A DNA stretch of 64,000 bases from JACMLC01 sp963817025 (GCA_963817025.1 CAWFML010000005.1:248001-312000), one strand, 5' to 3'. Counted from the first letter of the stretch, positions 1 through 7,833 are shown. Notes: a model not told the origin generated them from the letters alone. Numbers and translations are program-made.

Positions 1-187
1 CAGTGCGTCGCGGCGTCAAGGTCAAAACCGTTGACTTGACAATCAGCCTTGAGAGCCTGTCTTATTTCCTTGCACAGCCGCAGGCGACAAACATAACCAA
101 GCCTCGCAGTAATGTTCCTTACGAACGAAGGAGTCGTCAGGACGAGCAGGAGTTGTAAACTTATATGGATGCGGAAGGAGTATCGCT

Positions 188-670
188 ATGATGATCTGTT
201 TGGTGAAAAGAGCTTTACCGTTTGCCATGACTTTAATTGTCGGCACAGGTTTGGGGAGCATCTTCGGTTTCGGTAGTAAGCCGGAGCAGACGAGGAAAAG
301 TTGGACTAACGCCGACATCATTGTGGAGCGACGCTCTAGCTGCCGCTCATCCGAACGACGAAGACATTTCAGGGATTCGACGCCGCTCAACATACGTTTC
401 CAGCCCAATACGAGCTACACTCCCGAAGCTCTCAAAAATAAGACGACCGGCGTCGTGAAATTGCTGGTGCGTTTCAACGAAGACCGGACGGCGACGGTGG
501 TCGAGCAGCTTTCCACTTTGCCCGACGGGCTGACGCAAGAGGCCGTGCGCGTGGCCGAGCGGACGCAATTCGACCCCGAAACGGTAAACGGCCAGCCGGT
601 CGCCGTGACCAAAGAGATGAACTATATCTTTAGTCTCAGCGACCGCGTCACGATGGAAATGGATCGCTGA
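188..670 (+). CDS. TonB C-terminal domain protein
   Basis: A 160-residue protein that begins with a hydrophobic segment (about residues 10-28), continues through a basic linker and ends in a TonB_C-like fold (about residues 80-153). The recognisable signature is the YTPEAL start, the GVVKLLVRF strand and the QFDPETVNGQPV segment. The family normally carries energy from the inner membrane ExbBD motor to outer-membrane receptors, but many short acidobacterial members have no known partner. A strong ribosome binding site (GGAAGGAG) precedes the ATG. The stop lies only 10 bases before the aldolase gene, so the two are probably cotranscribed, which is unusual company for a microcompartment operon. 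Confidence 0.7.
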   Translation: MMICLVKRALPFAMTLIVGTGLGSIFGFGSKPEQTRKSWTNADIIVERRSSCRSSERRRHFRDSTPLNIRFQPNTSYTPEALKNKTTGVVKLLVRFNEDRTATVVEQLSTLPDGLTQEAVRVAERTQFDPETVNGQPVAVTKEMNYIFSLSDRVTMEMDR

Positions 671-680
671 TAGATTCCGG

Positions 681-1496
681 ATGGATGAACAAACAGCGCG
701 GCGCGAGATCGTGCGCGTCGGCCAGTTGATGTATGAGCGCTCTTACGTTGTCTCTTCGGACGGCAACGTGAGTGTGCGTCTGGACGACGGGCGCATCGTG
801 GCGACGCCGACGATGACCTCGAAGGGACGCATGACGGAAGACTCGCTCGCCGTCACGGACATCGAAGGCAAGCCGCTCTCTGACAAAAAAGCTTCGTCAG
901 AGCTGGCGATGCATCTGCTGATTTACAAAGAGCGCAAGGATGTCCGCGCAGTCTGTCACGCGCACCCGCCGCACGGCACGGCCTTCGCCGTCGCAGGGCT
1001 TGCCATAGACCAGCCGATTCTCTCGGAAGTGATTTTAACTCTGGGCTGCGTCCCGCTCGCGGATTACGGCACGCCTTCGACAAGCGAATTGACCGAAGCG
1101 ATGCGCCCGCTCGTCAAGCATCACAACGCGCTGCTGATGGCGAATCACGGCGCGGTCGCTTACGGCGCGGATTTGTGGCAGGCTTTTGATAGACTGGAAA
1201 CACTTGAGCACACGGCCAGGATTGCTATTCTCTCGCGCCTCTTGGGCGGCTCAAAGAATCTTCCGGTCAATGCGATAGAGAAGTTGATTAACGTCCGCGA
1301 GGCGGCAGGCTATCTGGACCAGAACGCGCGCTGTCAGGCTTGCGGCTACCTGCACGAAACGCAGTTGACGTGTCCGACGGGCGAGCGTCCGGCGATGCAT
1401 GTTGACCGGAAGGCCGCGACGAACGGCGCAGGCAAGATCGCACTCACGCGCGAAGAGTTGGTGGAGTTGCTTTCGCAAGCCGCGCAGTTGAGATAG
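681..1496 (+). CDS. class II aldolase, FucA-like, probable microcompartment cargo
   Basis: A 271-residue class II aldolase/adducin-fold enzyme, of the type that cleaves sugar phosphates such as L-fuculose-1-phosphate into dihydroxyacetone phosphate and an aldehyde. The zinc site is complete: E74, H93 and H95 (HAH motif) and H156, the same spacing as in E. coli FucA. Beyond the usual end of the fold are three cysteines (C218, C221, C231), a polar linker, and a final amphipathic helix (about residues 252-271, ALTREELVELLSQAAQLR). This linker-helix layout is the form of known encapsulation peptides that target aldolases into planctomycete/verrucomicrobial-type compartments. The shell genes follow directly. 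Exact substrate is unknown. Confidence 0.88.
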   Translation: MDEQTARREIVRVGQLMYERSYVVSSDGNVSVRLDDGRIVATPTMTSKGRMTEDSLAVTDIEGKPLSDKKASSELAMHLLIYKERKDVRAVCHAHPPHGTAFAVAGLAIDQPILSEVILTLGCVPLADYGTPSTSELTEAMRPLVKHHNALLMANHGAVAYGADLWQAFDRLETLEHTARIAILSRLLGGSKNLPVNAIEKLINVREAAGYLDQNARCQACGYLHETQLTCPTGERPAMHVDRKAATNGAGKIALTREELVELLSQAAQLR

Positions 1497-1538
1497 AAAC
1501 TATGGATTTGAATTTTAATTCCGTTAAGGAGAGTTTGA

Positions 1539-1820
1539 ATGGCACAGGAAGCGCTAGGAATGGTTGAGACAAAAGGCTTGGTCGCCATGATCGAAGCGGC
1601 GGACGCGATGGTCAAGGCGGCTAACGTGACGCTCGTCGGCTACGAAAAAATCGGCGCGGGTTTCGTGACGGCAATCGTGCGCGGCGATGTCGCGGCGGTC
1701 AAGGCTGCGACGGATGCAGGGGCGGCTGCGGCGCGCAGGGTCGGCGAACTGGTCAGCGTTCATGTCATCCCGCGCCCGCACGGCAGCGTTGATGAAGCCC
1801 TGCCCATCGGCAATAACTAA
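1539..1820 (+). CDS. BMC-H microcompartment shell protein
   Basis: A 93-residue hexameric shell protein of the PduA/EutM/CcmK family (BMC domain). The opening ALGMVETKGLVAMIEAADAM and the end VGELVSVHVIPRPH are close to family consensus. The pore loop reads KIGAG (residues 37-41), where PduA-like proteins have KIGSG. It forms the flat facets of the protein shell around the aldolase pathway. A good ribosome binding site (AAGGAG) precedes the ATG. It is the only BMC-H gene in the window; related loci usually have two. Confidence 0.96.
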   Translation: MAQEALGMVETKGLVAMIEAADAMVKAANVTLVGYEKIGAGFVTAIVRGDVAAVKAATDAGAAAARRVGELVSVHVIPRPHGSVDEALPIGNN

Positions 1821-1823
1821 AAG

Positions 1824-1902
1824 CAGTGACAGGTGACAGGTGACGAGTGACAAGATAAAAACTTGTTCCTGCTCGTCACTTGTCACTCATCACTCGTCAC
1901 TG
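1824..1902. repeat. long inverted repeat, GTGACAAG family
   Basis: The left arm is built from repeats like GTGACAGGTGACGAGTGACAAG and the right arm is the approximate reverse complement, with a short AT-rich loop. It fills the gap between the BMC-H and first EutN genes and ends 5 bases before the next start codon. Related copies lie at 3348-3405 and 7834-7922. Confidence 0.85.
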
Positions 1903-1907
1903 TCTTT

Positions 1908-2177
1908 ATGATTATTGCGCGCATCGTCGGCACGGTCGTCTCGTCGCAGAAGGACGAGCGGCTCATGGGCAAGAAGCTGCTCGTCGTTCGCCCGCTCAAT
2001 TTGGACGGAACGGAGACGAGCGGTTATGTCGTCGCCGTGGACACGGTCGGCGCGGGCTTTCACGAGCGCGTGCTGGTCGTCGCAGGCTCAAGCGCACGCC
2101 TCGCGCAAGGCATGAAAGACGCTCCCGTCGATGCAGCCATCGTCGGCGTCATAGATACTGTGGATATTACTGGATAA
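1908..2177 (+). CDS. EutN/CcmL-family pentameric shell protein (BMC-P 1)
   Basis: An 89-residue vertex protein that caps the corners of a microcompartment. The N-terminal ARIVGTVVSSQKDERLMGKK and the C-terminal DAAIVGVIDTVDI are typical of EutN/CcmL (PF03319). The ATG at 1908 was chosen because the family starts M-x2-A-R-(V/I)-(I/V)-G. The 15 residues encoded upstream in frame come from the inverted repeat, not from the family. No Shine-Dalgarno sequence is visible; the right arm of the hairpin lies just before the start. First of three paralogues in a row. Confidence 0.94.
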   Translation: MIIARIVGTVVSSQKDERLMGKKLLVVRPLNLDGTETSGYVVAVDTVGAGFHERVLVVAGSSARLAQGMKDAPVDAAIVGVIDTVDITG

Positions 2178-2181
2178 AAAC

Positions 2182-2279
2182 GGTCTTTGAGCTTTGGCCT
2201 TTGCCCTCGACTCAAGCTTGAGTATCAAAGCTCGACGTAAGATAGATACACAAAGACCAAAGGCCCGAACCAAAGACCA
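2182..2279. repeat. long inverted repeat, CAAAGACCAAAGG family
   Basis: The left arm GGTCTTTGAGCTTTGGCCTTTG pairs with a right arm of CAAAGACCAAAGG repeats. An inner perfect palindrome CTCAAGCTTGAG lies at 2211-2222. The element fills the gap between the first and second pentamer genes. Confidence 0.8.
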
Positions 2280-2289
2280 GGCTTTTTTA

Positions 2290-2574
2290 ATGCAACTCGC
2301 ACGCGTCATCGGCACGGTGGTGGCTACCGTCAAGAACGATTCGCTCGAAGGGCGCAAGCTACTGGTCATTCAATCGCTCGATGCGGAGCTTGAGCCTCAG
2401 GGGCAGCCCTTAGTCGCGCTCGATGCGATTGGTGCTGGAGTGGGCGAGCTGGTTTTCTGGTGTCGCGGCAAAGAGGCGAGCTTTCCTTTCAAGCGCGAAG
2501 ACACGCCGACCGATTGCACTATCATCGCTATCGTAGATTCCGAAAATCATGTCACCAACAGGACGAGGCTTTAA
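2290..2574 (+). CDS. EutN/CcmL-family pentameric shell protein (BMC-P 2)
   Basis: A 94-residue vertex protein starting QLARVIGTVVATVKNDSLEG and carrying the LLVIQSLD and VALDAIGAGVGELVFW core. It ends less canonically than its neighbours (CTIIAIVDSENHV followed by a polar tail). The ATG at 2290 matches the family start. The 32 residues upstream in the open frame derive from the inverted repeat and are rejected. It is followed directly by the third paralogue (stop TAA immediately before ATG). Divergence among the three pentamers fits the three-BMC-P layout of planctomycete-type compartments. Confidence 0.93.
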   Translation: MQLARVIGTVVATVKNDSLEGRKLLVIQSLDAELEPQGQPLVALDAIGAGVGELVFWCRGKEASFPFKREDTPTDCTIIAIVDSENHVTNRTRL

Positions 2575-2862
2575 ATGATTCTGGCGCGCGTGCTTGGAAA
2601 TGTGGTGGCGACGCAGAAGAATTTCCGCTACGAGAATGCGCGCGTGATGCTCTGCCAGCAGATTACGCCCGAAGGAGTTGAGATGGCGAACACCATCCTC
2701 GCGCTCGATTCCGTTGACGCGGGCGAAGGTGATGTCGTGTTGATTGTGCAGGAAGGCTGGGGCGCATCAACGGCTGCGACGGGCGAAGCGGGCGCGGCGA
2801 TTGATTCGGCGATTGTCGGCGTCGTGGATTATATAGATATGTTGGAAGAGGAGAGGCGATGA
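2575..2862 (+). CDS. EutN/CcmL-family pentameric shell protein (BMC-P 3)
   Basis: A 95-residue vertex protein (ILARVLGNVVATQKNFRYEN at the start, DSAIVGVVDYIDML near the end). It starts on the base after the previous stop codon and overlaps the next gene by four bases (ATGA), so the three genes are translationally coupled. With one hexamer gene and three pentamers, this is a full minimal shell apart from BMC-T trimers, which PVM-type loci also lack. Confidence 0.94.
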   Translation: MILARVLGNVVATQKNFRYENARVMLCQQITPEGVEMANTILALDSVDAGEGDVVLIVQEGWGASTAATGEAGAAIDSAIVGVVDYIDMLEEERR

Positions 2863-3341
2863 CCAGCGAGCAGGAGCAGGCGCGCATAATTGCAGAGCGC
2901 ATCGCGCGCCGCGTGTCTGAAAGCCGAACCAATGCCGCTTCAGCCGTAGAGAGAGACGGCGGCGGCAGCAATAAACTCGGAGCGGAATTGTCGGCAGTTC
3001 GCGCAGGGCTGGACGACCTCAGACAGAGACTGGTCCAGATCGAATCCAGATTGACTGGTGATGAAGGCCATGCTGTTCGACATTCGCGCGCAGCGCAGCA
3101 GGAATTTTCGGGACGCACATCTGAGACAGCTTCATCTTCATCCCTCAATCACCCGCTTCGCCTGAGCGGCATGTACATGCCCGCGACCGGGTCGCATCCG
3201 AGCCAGGATAAATTCGGTGTCGAAGAGGCTACGGTGGCAGAGCTGGTTGATTTTTTTGTTGAAGGCGAGAAGAAATGCGAGCTGGAGCCGGGCGGCAAGC
3301 CCTGCGATCACTGCTCCATGTGCAGCTCAAGAGGATTTTAA
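2859..3341 (+). CDS. unknown protein at the end of the microcompartment operon, Cys-rich tail
   Basis: A 160-residue protein I do not recognise. It overlaps the third pentamer gene by four bases, so it belongs to the same operon. An N-terminal charged amphipathic helix (about residues 3-20) is followed by a Gly/Ser stretch, a predicted coiled coil (about residues 40-68), a polar linker and a C-terminal region beginning VEEATVAELVDFFVEG. The last 22 residues hold four cysteines in the pattern C-x8-C-x2-C-x2-C, suggesting metal or Fe-S binding. A role as cargo, shell adaptor or redox partner is inference from position only. Confidence 0.75.
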   Translation: MTSEQEQARIIAERIARRVSESRTNAASAVERDGGGSNKLGAELSAVRAGLDDLRQRLVQIESRLTGDEGHAVRHSRAAQQEFSGRTSETASSSSLNHPLRLSGMYMPATGSHPSQDKFGVEEATVAELVDFFVEGEKKCELEPGGKPCDHCSMCSSRGF

Positions 3342-3347
3342 GGCATT

Positions 3348-3405
3348 GATGAGTAACAAGTGGCGAGTGACAAGCAGAACAGGCTTCTTGCTTATCACTC
3401 GTCAC
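3348..3405. repeat. long inverted repeat, GTGACAAG family
   Basis: GATGAGTAACAAGTGGCGAG opens the left arm, and CTTCTTGCTTATCACTCGTC opens the right arm. It sits directly after the microcompartment operon and directly before the 259-bp inserted element. Confidence 0.8.
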
Positions 3406-3413
3406 TATTTCTA

Positions 3414-3672
3414 ACGTGAGTTCGAGATAAGAAAGAGTTTTCTCTCAGCCCCGGCAGGGGCGGCATGTAATAGCCCGGCGCGTCAGCGCTCTCGACACAT
3501 GCGCCGCACACGAGCCAAGCCCCGTGAGGGGCGACACAATTTCTGTCGCCCTTCACGGGGCTTGCTATATCTCGTTACTGCTTAACCCACGACGTCACGT
3601 CGTGGGCTATTGTCTGCCGCCCCTCGCGGGGCTGTTATGCTGCATTCGCTACTGTTTATCTCGAACTCGCGT
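3414..3672. mobile_element. MITE-like element with 17-bp terminal inverted repeats
   Basis: A 259-bp non-coding element. The ends are ACGTGAGTTCGAGATAA and TTATCTCGAACTCGCGT, one mismatch apart as inverted repeats. It is flanked by an 8-bp perfect direct duplication TATTTCTA (3406-3413 and 3673-3680); the right copy contains the lemA stop codon. Inside are further hairpins: AAGCCCCGTGAGGGGCGACA paired with its complement (3517-3563), ACCCACGACGTCACGTCGTGGG (3587-3608) and CCCCTCGCGGGG. It encodes no transposase, so any movement would need one in trans. A shorter 89-bp relative is at 55471-55559. Confidence 0.82.
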
Positions 3673-3677
3673 TATTT

Positions 3678-4295
3678 CTATTTCTTCCGCAGCGATTCCG
3701 AGTTGATTTGCGGAGCCTGTCGCGCACTTTCCTCGGCCTTGAAGTATGGCTCTTCCTTAAAGCCGTAGAGCTTGGCTCCAATCACCGTCGGAAAACTTCC
3801 GCGCGTCGTGTTGTAATCCTGCACGGCAGTATTGTAGTCGCCGCGCGCGGTTGCGATTCTGTTTTCCGTGCCGGACAGCTCATCCTGAAATTTCAGAAAA
3901 TTAGTGTTGGACTTCAAATCGGGATAGGCTTCTGTCAAAGAGAGCAGCCGCCCGATAGTTCCGCCGAAACTGTTGTTGGCATCTATGACAGCCTGCTTTT
4001 GTTCCGGCGTCTTATCTCCGTTCTCGCCCTGCGGCGCGGCGCTCGTCGCATTCAGGAGTTTTGAACGGGCTTCGGCAATCTGGCCGAAGACTTCCTGCTC
4101 CTGCACGCCTGCCGCCTTTGCCGCTTCAAAAGCATTCGGAATTAAATCTGCGCGGCGTTGCAGTTGATTCTCGACGCCGGCCCACTTTCCTTTCACATTC
4201 TGTTGCTTGCTCTGAAGCGTGTTATATCCGCATCCGCCAGCCGTCACGGAGAGCAACAGAGCAAACACCAGCAATATCATTTTTCTCTTGTTCAT
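3678..4295 (-). CDS. lemA: LemA family protein
   Basis: A 205-residue LemA-fold protein: a short N-terminal hydrophobic segment, then a long helical bundle. Family signatures are visible: the KWAGVENQLQRRADLIPNAF motif at about residues 38-57, the central YPDLKSNTNFLKFQ and the ENRIATARGDYNTAVQDYN segment. C22 follows AGG, an imperfect lipobox, so it may be a lipoprotein. LemA is commonly encoded with TPM-domain proteins, as here. Its function is unclear and it faces the periplasm. RBS GGAGA lies upstream. The MITE-like element is inserted at its stop codon. Confidence 0.93.
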   Translation of the reverse strand: MNKRKMILLVFALLLSVTAGGCGYNTLQSKQQNVKGKWAGVENQLQRRADLIPNAFEAAKAAGVQEQEVFGQIAEARSKLLNATSAAPQGENGDKTPEQKQAVIDANNSFGGTIGRLLSLTEAYPDLKSNTNFLKFQDELSGTENRIATARGDYNTAVQDYNTTRGSFPTVIGAKLYGFKEEPYFKAEESARQAPQINSESLRKK

Positions 4296-4401
4296 TTTTA
4301 ATTCTCCATTAGATCAATCAACGCTCTTTACTAGAGAGAGTCTCTGACACGAATCGTCCTCACGGCAACGATTCCTGCCAACATTTCAAAAACCCGGAGC
4401 C

Positions 4402-5142
4402 TCATGTCTCGCGGCCCGTCATCCTGTCAACCGTTTCAATAACGCGCTCTATCTGCTGCATGTAGGCTGCAAAAAGTTCATTGGCCTCCGCTTCGTTTGG
4501 AAGCTCCATGTCTCCTGAAGAGCGCAGCGCGAAGATACGCTCAAAAGATTGACCGTCAAGGCCGAGCCGCTGGACGGTCGCGCGCACAGCATCAATTTTA
4601 GAGACGGGCGGCTCTACGTTGTTCAAGAGCAGCACGGCGCGAAAAAGCGCGGCAAAGCTCGACAGGCTGCTGCTCATCAAATCCGCCAGCTTCTCGACAG
4701 AGACGGACGCAGGGATGTATAGCCGCCGCAACTGAATCAGCTTGCTTCTCAACTCATACTCCGTTTGATGACGCAGGTGCGCGTCCGAAATCTCTATGCC
4801 CGCCAGCGGGTCGCTGCCAAAGAGCACTACGCGCGCCTTCTCCATCTGGTGAAACTCTATCGGGAACACATCCGCCGCTTCTTGCAACTCGCGCAGCGTA
4901 AAATAGACCGGCAGCGGGTGGCCCAATCTACGCCACTCGCGCATCGGAGCCTGCGCCAGCCGCAGGTCTTCCGGCGTGATACGATTAAGCGCAATCAGCA
5001 GATTGTAATCCGAGCGCGCCTCGACATGATCGCCCGCCGCAGCCGAGCCGTAAAGCACGACCGACTCCAGATTCTCTCCATGCGTCGCACGCAAATCCGC
5101 GATCAGATGATTGAACGCATCCTGAACTACTTTGTTAGCCAT
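4402..5142 (-). CDS. nucleotidyltransferase-fold protein with altered metal motif
   Basis: A 246-residue protein. Residues 1-110 look like a DNA polymerase beta-type nucleotidyltransferase domain, with the GS motif at residues 32-33. The metal motif normally D-x-D reads D45-Y-N47, so one carboxylate is replaced by Asn. The C-terminal half is helical, with features of the HEPN/substrate-binding domains that follow such domains. It lies 5 bases downstream of the TPM gene and upstream of lemA, so the three form one operon. It could be a weakened enzyme or a nucleotide-binding regulator; the substrate is unknown. Confidence 0.7.
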   Translation of the reverse strand: MANKVVQDAFNHLIADLRATHGENLESVVLYGSAAAGDHVEARSDYNLLIALNRITPEDLRLAQAPMREWRRLGHPLPVYFTLRELQEAADVFPIEFHQMEKARVVLFGSDPLAGIEISDAHLRHQTEYELRSKLIQLRRLYIPASVSVEKLADLMSSSLSSFAALFRAVLLLNNVEPPVSKIDAVRATVQRLGLDGQSFERIFALRSSGDMELPNEAEANELFAAYMQQIERVIETVDRMTGRET

Positions 5143-5147
5143 CTACT

Positions 5148-6053
5148 TTACCAACCGCCTCCCGCGCCGCCGCCGCCTGCATCGCCGCCGCCGCCGCTAA
5201 AGCCGCCCCAATCGCTGCCGCCACCGCCGCCCCAGTCGCTTGAGCCGCCGCCGCCGCCGAATGCTCCGCCACCCCAGCCGCTCGAACTGGAACCGCTCGA
5301 CAGGCTATTGAGCAGCGAGCCTAAAAACAGCATATTCAAGCATCCACTGCCGCCACCTCTTCCACCTCTGCCGCTACTGATCAGGAAAAAGATAATGACG
5401 CCGAGGATGAGCAGGCCCACGCAACACTTTGAAGAGAGATTGAACTCGGGGACTCTTTCACGTTGACGGGGCTGGTAAGCCTTCTTCCGGTCAACATTCT
5501 GAAGCGTGAAGCCGCGCTTTTCGGCCATCGTCGCCACAAAAGCTTCAACCGTATCGGCTATGCCCTGACTATAATTGCCCTGCTTGAATTGCGGCACGAG
5601 CTTGTCGCGCTGAATCTGGCCCACTAATCCGTCCGGCAAATCGCCTTCGAGATGCCTGCTCACCTGCGTGAAATATTTTCGGTCATCCACTGCGACGAGA
5701 AGCAGGAGTCCCGGCTTTTCGCTTGTACCGATGCCCCAGCCGCGCATCACCGCCAGCGAGTAGTCGAAAATAGCCCTCTCGCCGGTCGTCTTCACAGTCA
5801 CAACGCCGAACTCTATCTTGGCCTGCTTATCCAACTGGATGAGCAGGTCATTCAAACGCTGCTCTGTCGAGTCGTCTATGACGTTCGCGGTATCAACTAC
5901 GGGGCGCGGCGGATTGGGCTGCGGAACCGGCGACTGCATCGGCGTATCCTGCGCGTACGCAGCCCGCGCGTTAGCCGCCAGCAGGCAGGCGAACGCCACC
6001 ATCAGGAAAAAAAGAATAGCTGTCCGGTTGTGGTGTCTCAATGGCGCAATCAT
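5148..6053 (-). CDS. TPM domain protein (YgcG family)
   Basis: A 301-residue membrane-anchored protein with an N-terminal signal/anchor (about residues 13-34). A TPM domain follows (about residues 48-170: VVDTANVIDDSTEQRLNDLL near the start, RGWGIGTSEKPGLLLLVAVD in the middle). Next come a single transmembrane segment (about 208-226) and a glycine-rich C-terminal tail of repeated GGGGSSDWGGGG units. The TPM fold faces the periplasm and is linked to envelope stress, photosystem repair or acid phosphatase activity in different organisms. It is the first gene of the TPM-nucleotidyltransferase-LemA operon. Confidence 0.9.
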   Translation of the reverse strand: MIAPLRHHNRTAILFFLMVAFACLLAANARAAYAQDTPMQSPVPQPNPPRPVVDTANVIDDSTEQRLNDLLIQLDKQAKIEFGVVTVKTTGERAIFDYSLAVMRGWGIGTSEKPGLLLLVAVDDRKYFTQVSRHLEGDLPDGLVGQIQRDKLVPQFKQGNYSQGIADTVEAFVATMAEKRGFTLQNVDRKKAYQPRQRERVPEFNLSSKCCVGLLILGVIIFFLISSGRGGRGGGSGCLNMLFLGSLLNSLSSGSSSSGWGGGAFGGGGGSSDWGGGGGSDWGGFSGGGGDAGGGGAGGGW

Positions 6054-6225
6054 ACCATGCTTAGATGCGCTTCAAAATTGCCGGGACGCTTTTTATCCTG
6101 CTGAACGACGGATGAGGAAGCGGAAGAGTGGCGGGATTAAAAAGTTCTGAAGGGATTTGCAAAGCTGTTTCGTGTCAATTAGTGGTTCGGCTGGCTGTTT
6201 ATAGGTTCAATCACGAACAAAATTT

Positions 6226-7014
6226 TCACCCTTCAATCAAGCGATGCAGCAGATAAAAGAGCGCGACGCCGCCAAAGACCACGATGGAGACAATCGGGTT
6301 ACGCTCCTCTTTATGATTGACTTCGGGGATTAAATCGCTGGCCGCGACGTAAAGCGTGACGCCTGCGGAGAAGGGGAGCGCGTAGGCCACAATCATCTCG
6401 ACTCTGGCCTTCAAGAGCGCGACGCAGATGACTCCGGCAAAGGTCGCCGCCCCGACCAGCAGGGACGCCACCATCGCTTTACGCCCGGAACGCCCGGAAG
6501 CCAGCATGATCGAAGCCACCGTAAACCCTTCCGGCATTTTGTGCAGGAGAATGGCGACGAAGACCAGCAGTCCGACCTTGAAGTTGACCAGAAAGGCTGC
6601 GGCAATGGAGACGCCGTCGAAAAAAGTGTGAATCGTTAAGCCGCCGATGGCCGTGTAGGCAGCCGAAGGGCGAATTACGGATTCCGGGTGCGTTTCCGGC
6701 CCGAAATGAAAATGAGGGGCAAAGGTATGCTCGAAAAGCTGTATCAGCAGATAGCCGCCCAACAGCAGCGTCATCGGCAGCAGCACAGCCTCAGCCGCGC
6801 TCTTATGAGGACTCGCCTCAATCCAGATGCCTATGCTTTCCGGCACAATCTCGATAAAAATGGCCGCCAGCATAAATCCTGCGCCGAGCGCGACCAGGTA
6901 TTTCAGGAGACGCTCGTCCCACCTGTGCGCGCCGGAAGAGACGAGCAGCAGTCCGCCCAGCAGATTTGCCAGAGCCGCCAGTGCGCCGAAGATGAGAAGT
7001 CCACCCAGACCCAT
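6226..7014 (-). CDS. ZIP family divalent metal transporter
   Basis: A 262-residue inner membrane protein with about eight transmembrane segments. The metal-binding positions of the ZIP family are present: H129 and D133 (HTFFDG) in TM4 and H158 and E162 (HKMPEG) in TM5. A His-rich loop (HFHFGPETHP, about residues 101-110) lies before TM4, as is usual for metal sensing in the family. It would import zinc, iron or related cations into the cytoplasm, like ZupT. It is transcribed away from the dcw cluster. Confidence 0.9.
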   Translation of the reverse strand: MGLGGLLIFGALAALANLLGGLLLVSSGAHRWDERLLKYLVALGAGFMLAAIFIEIVPESIGIWIEASPHKSAAEAVLLPMTLLLGGYLLIQLFEHTFAPHFHFGPETHPESVIRPSAAYTAIGGLTIHTFFDGVSIAAAFLVNFKVGLLVFVAILLHKMPEGFTVASIMLASGRSGRKAMVASLLVGAATFAGVICVALLKARVEMIVAYALPFSAGVTLYVAASDLIPEVNHKEERNPIVSIVVFGGVALFYLLHRLIEG

Positions 7015-7242
7015 GCCGGTCAGTTTTCTTGCCTTAAGAGAACCAGATTTAAGTGCGGCACGGCTGCAATATACATTATGCGGTCAAGCTTGGCTATCCC
7101 GGTTTGGCCGCCGGTCAGACGCCACCCCCTGCTTAAGCACACTCATTTATAAATAAGCGCTTGATTCCTGTGAGAGCAAATTTGCCCGGAAAGTACACCA
7201 TATCGTGCTTAAGAAATCTTGGTTTGAAACCGTTTTTATCTC

Positions 7243-7271
7243 TTGACAGCCCAAAGAGAGGGGCGTACTAT
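7243..7271 (+). promoter_or_regulatory. sigma-70 promoter of the dcw cluster
   Basis: TTGACA at 7243-7248 and TACTAT at 7266-7271 with a 17-bp spacer, a near-consensus housekeeping promoter about 120 bases before mraZ. The rest of the 376-bp gap between the ZIP gene and mraZ shows nothing else I can name. Confidence 0.8.
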
Positions 7272-7281
7272 GCGCCACGGG

Positions 7282-7306
7282 TGGAGAAAAGTGGTCAGAA
7301 GTGGGC
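7282..7306 (+). promoter_or_regulatory. MraZ operator, three TGGNN repeats
   Basis: TGGAG, TGGTC and TGGGC begin at 7282, 7292 and 7302, giving three direct repeats with an exact 10-bp period just after the -10 element. In E. coli and other bacteria MraZ represses its own operon through such TGGNN repeats with 5-bp spacers, so this is very probably autoregulation of the division cluster. Confidence 0.85.
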
Positions 7307-7390
7307 TTTTCTGAGTATCTTGTGCCCAATCATTAAAGTTTTACTAGAGCTTTTAAGCACCACGCAAGATGACATGACATTCGCAACTCT

Positions 7391-7831
7391 ATGTTAAGAG
7401 GGAATTACACGGCCCGCATAGATTCCAAAGGGCGTCTGAAAGTCCCGACCCCTTTCCGGCGGATTGTGGAAGAGCAGCACGGGCAGGAAGTTTATGTCAC
7501 GAGCCTGACGGGCGAGAGCGTACGGATTTACCCTTTGACAGAATGGGAAGCGATTGAACAGCGCTTGGCCCTGTTGCCGACAATGGACCCTGCGCGGCGC
7601 AAGTTTCTTGACCGCACAAACTATTACGGGCAGCAGGCGACGATAGACGCACAGGGCCGCGTGCTGATTCACCCGCTGTTGCGCAAAAGCGCAGAGGTCA
7701 TCGGCGATGTGGCGGTGCTAGGCTATTTGACTTATCTGGAAGTTTGGGAACTGGAGCGATTCCAGCAACGCCTCCTCTCCGACCCGTACACGGAAGAGGA
7801 CGAGGCGGCGATGGCCCGGCTCGGAATTTAA
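7391..7831 (+). CDS. mraZ: transcriptional regulator MraZ
   Basis: A 146-residue protein with two SpoVT-AbrB-like domains. It starts MLRGNYTARIDSKGRLKVPT, the family's characteristic opening, with the second copy around DAQGRVLIHPLLRKSAEV. MraZ forms a ring, binds DNA upstream of itself and represses the dcw cluster. It is the first gene of the cluster, as in most bacteria, and its predicted operator is visible at 7282-7306. Confidence 0.97.
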   Translation: MLRGNYTARIDSKGRLKVPTPFRRIVEEQHGQEVYVTSLTGESVRIYPLTEWEAIEQRLALLPTMDPARRKFLDRTNYYGQQATIDAQGRVLIHPLLRKSAEVIGDVAVLGYLTYLEVWELERFQQRLLSDPYTEEDEAAMARLGI

Positions 7832-7833
7832 CG

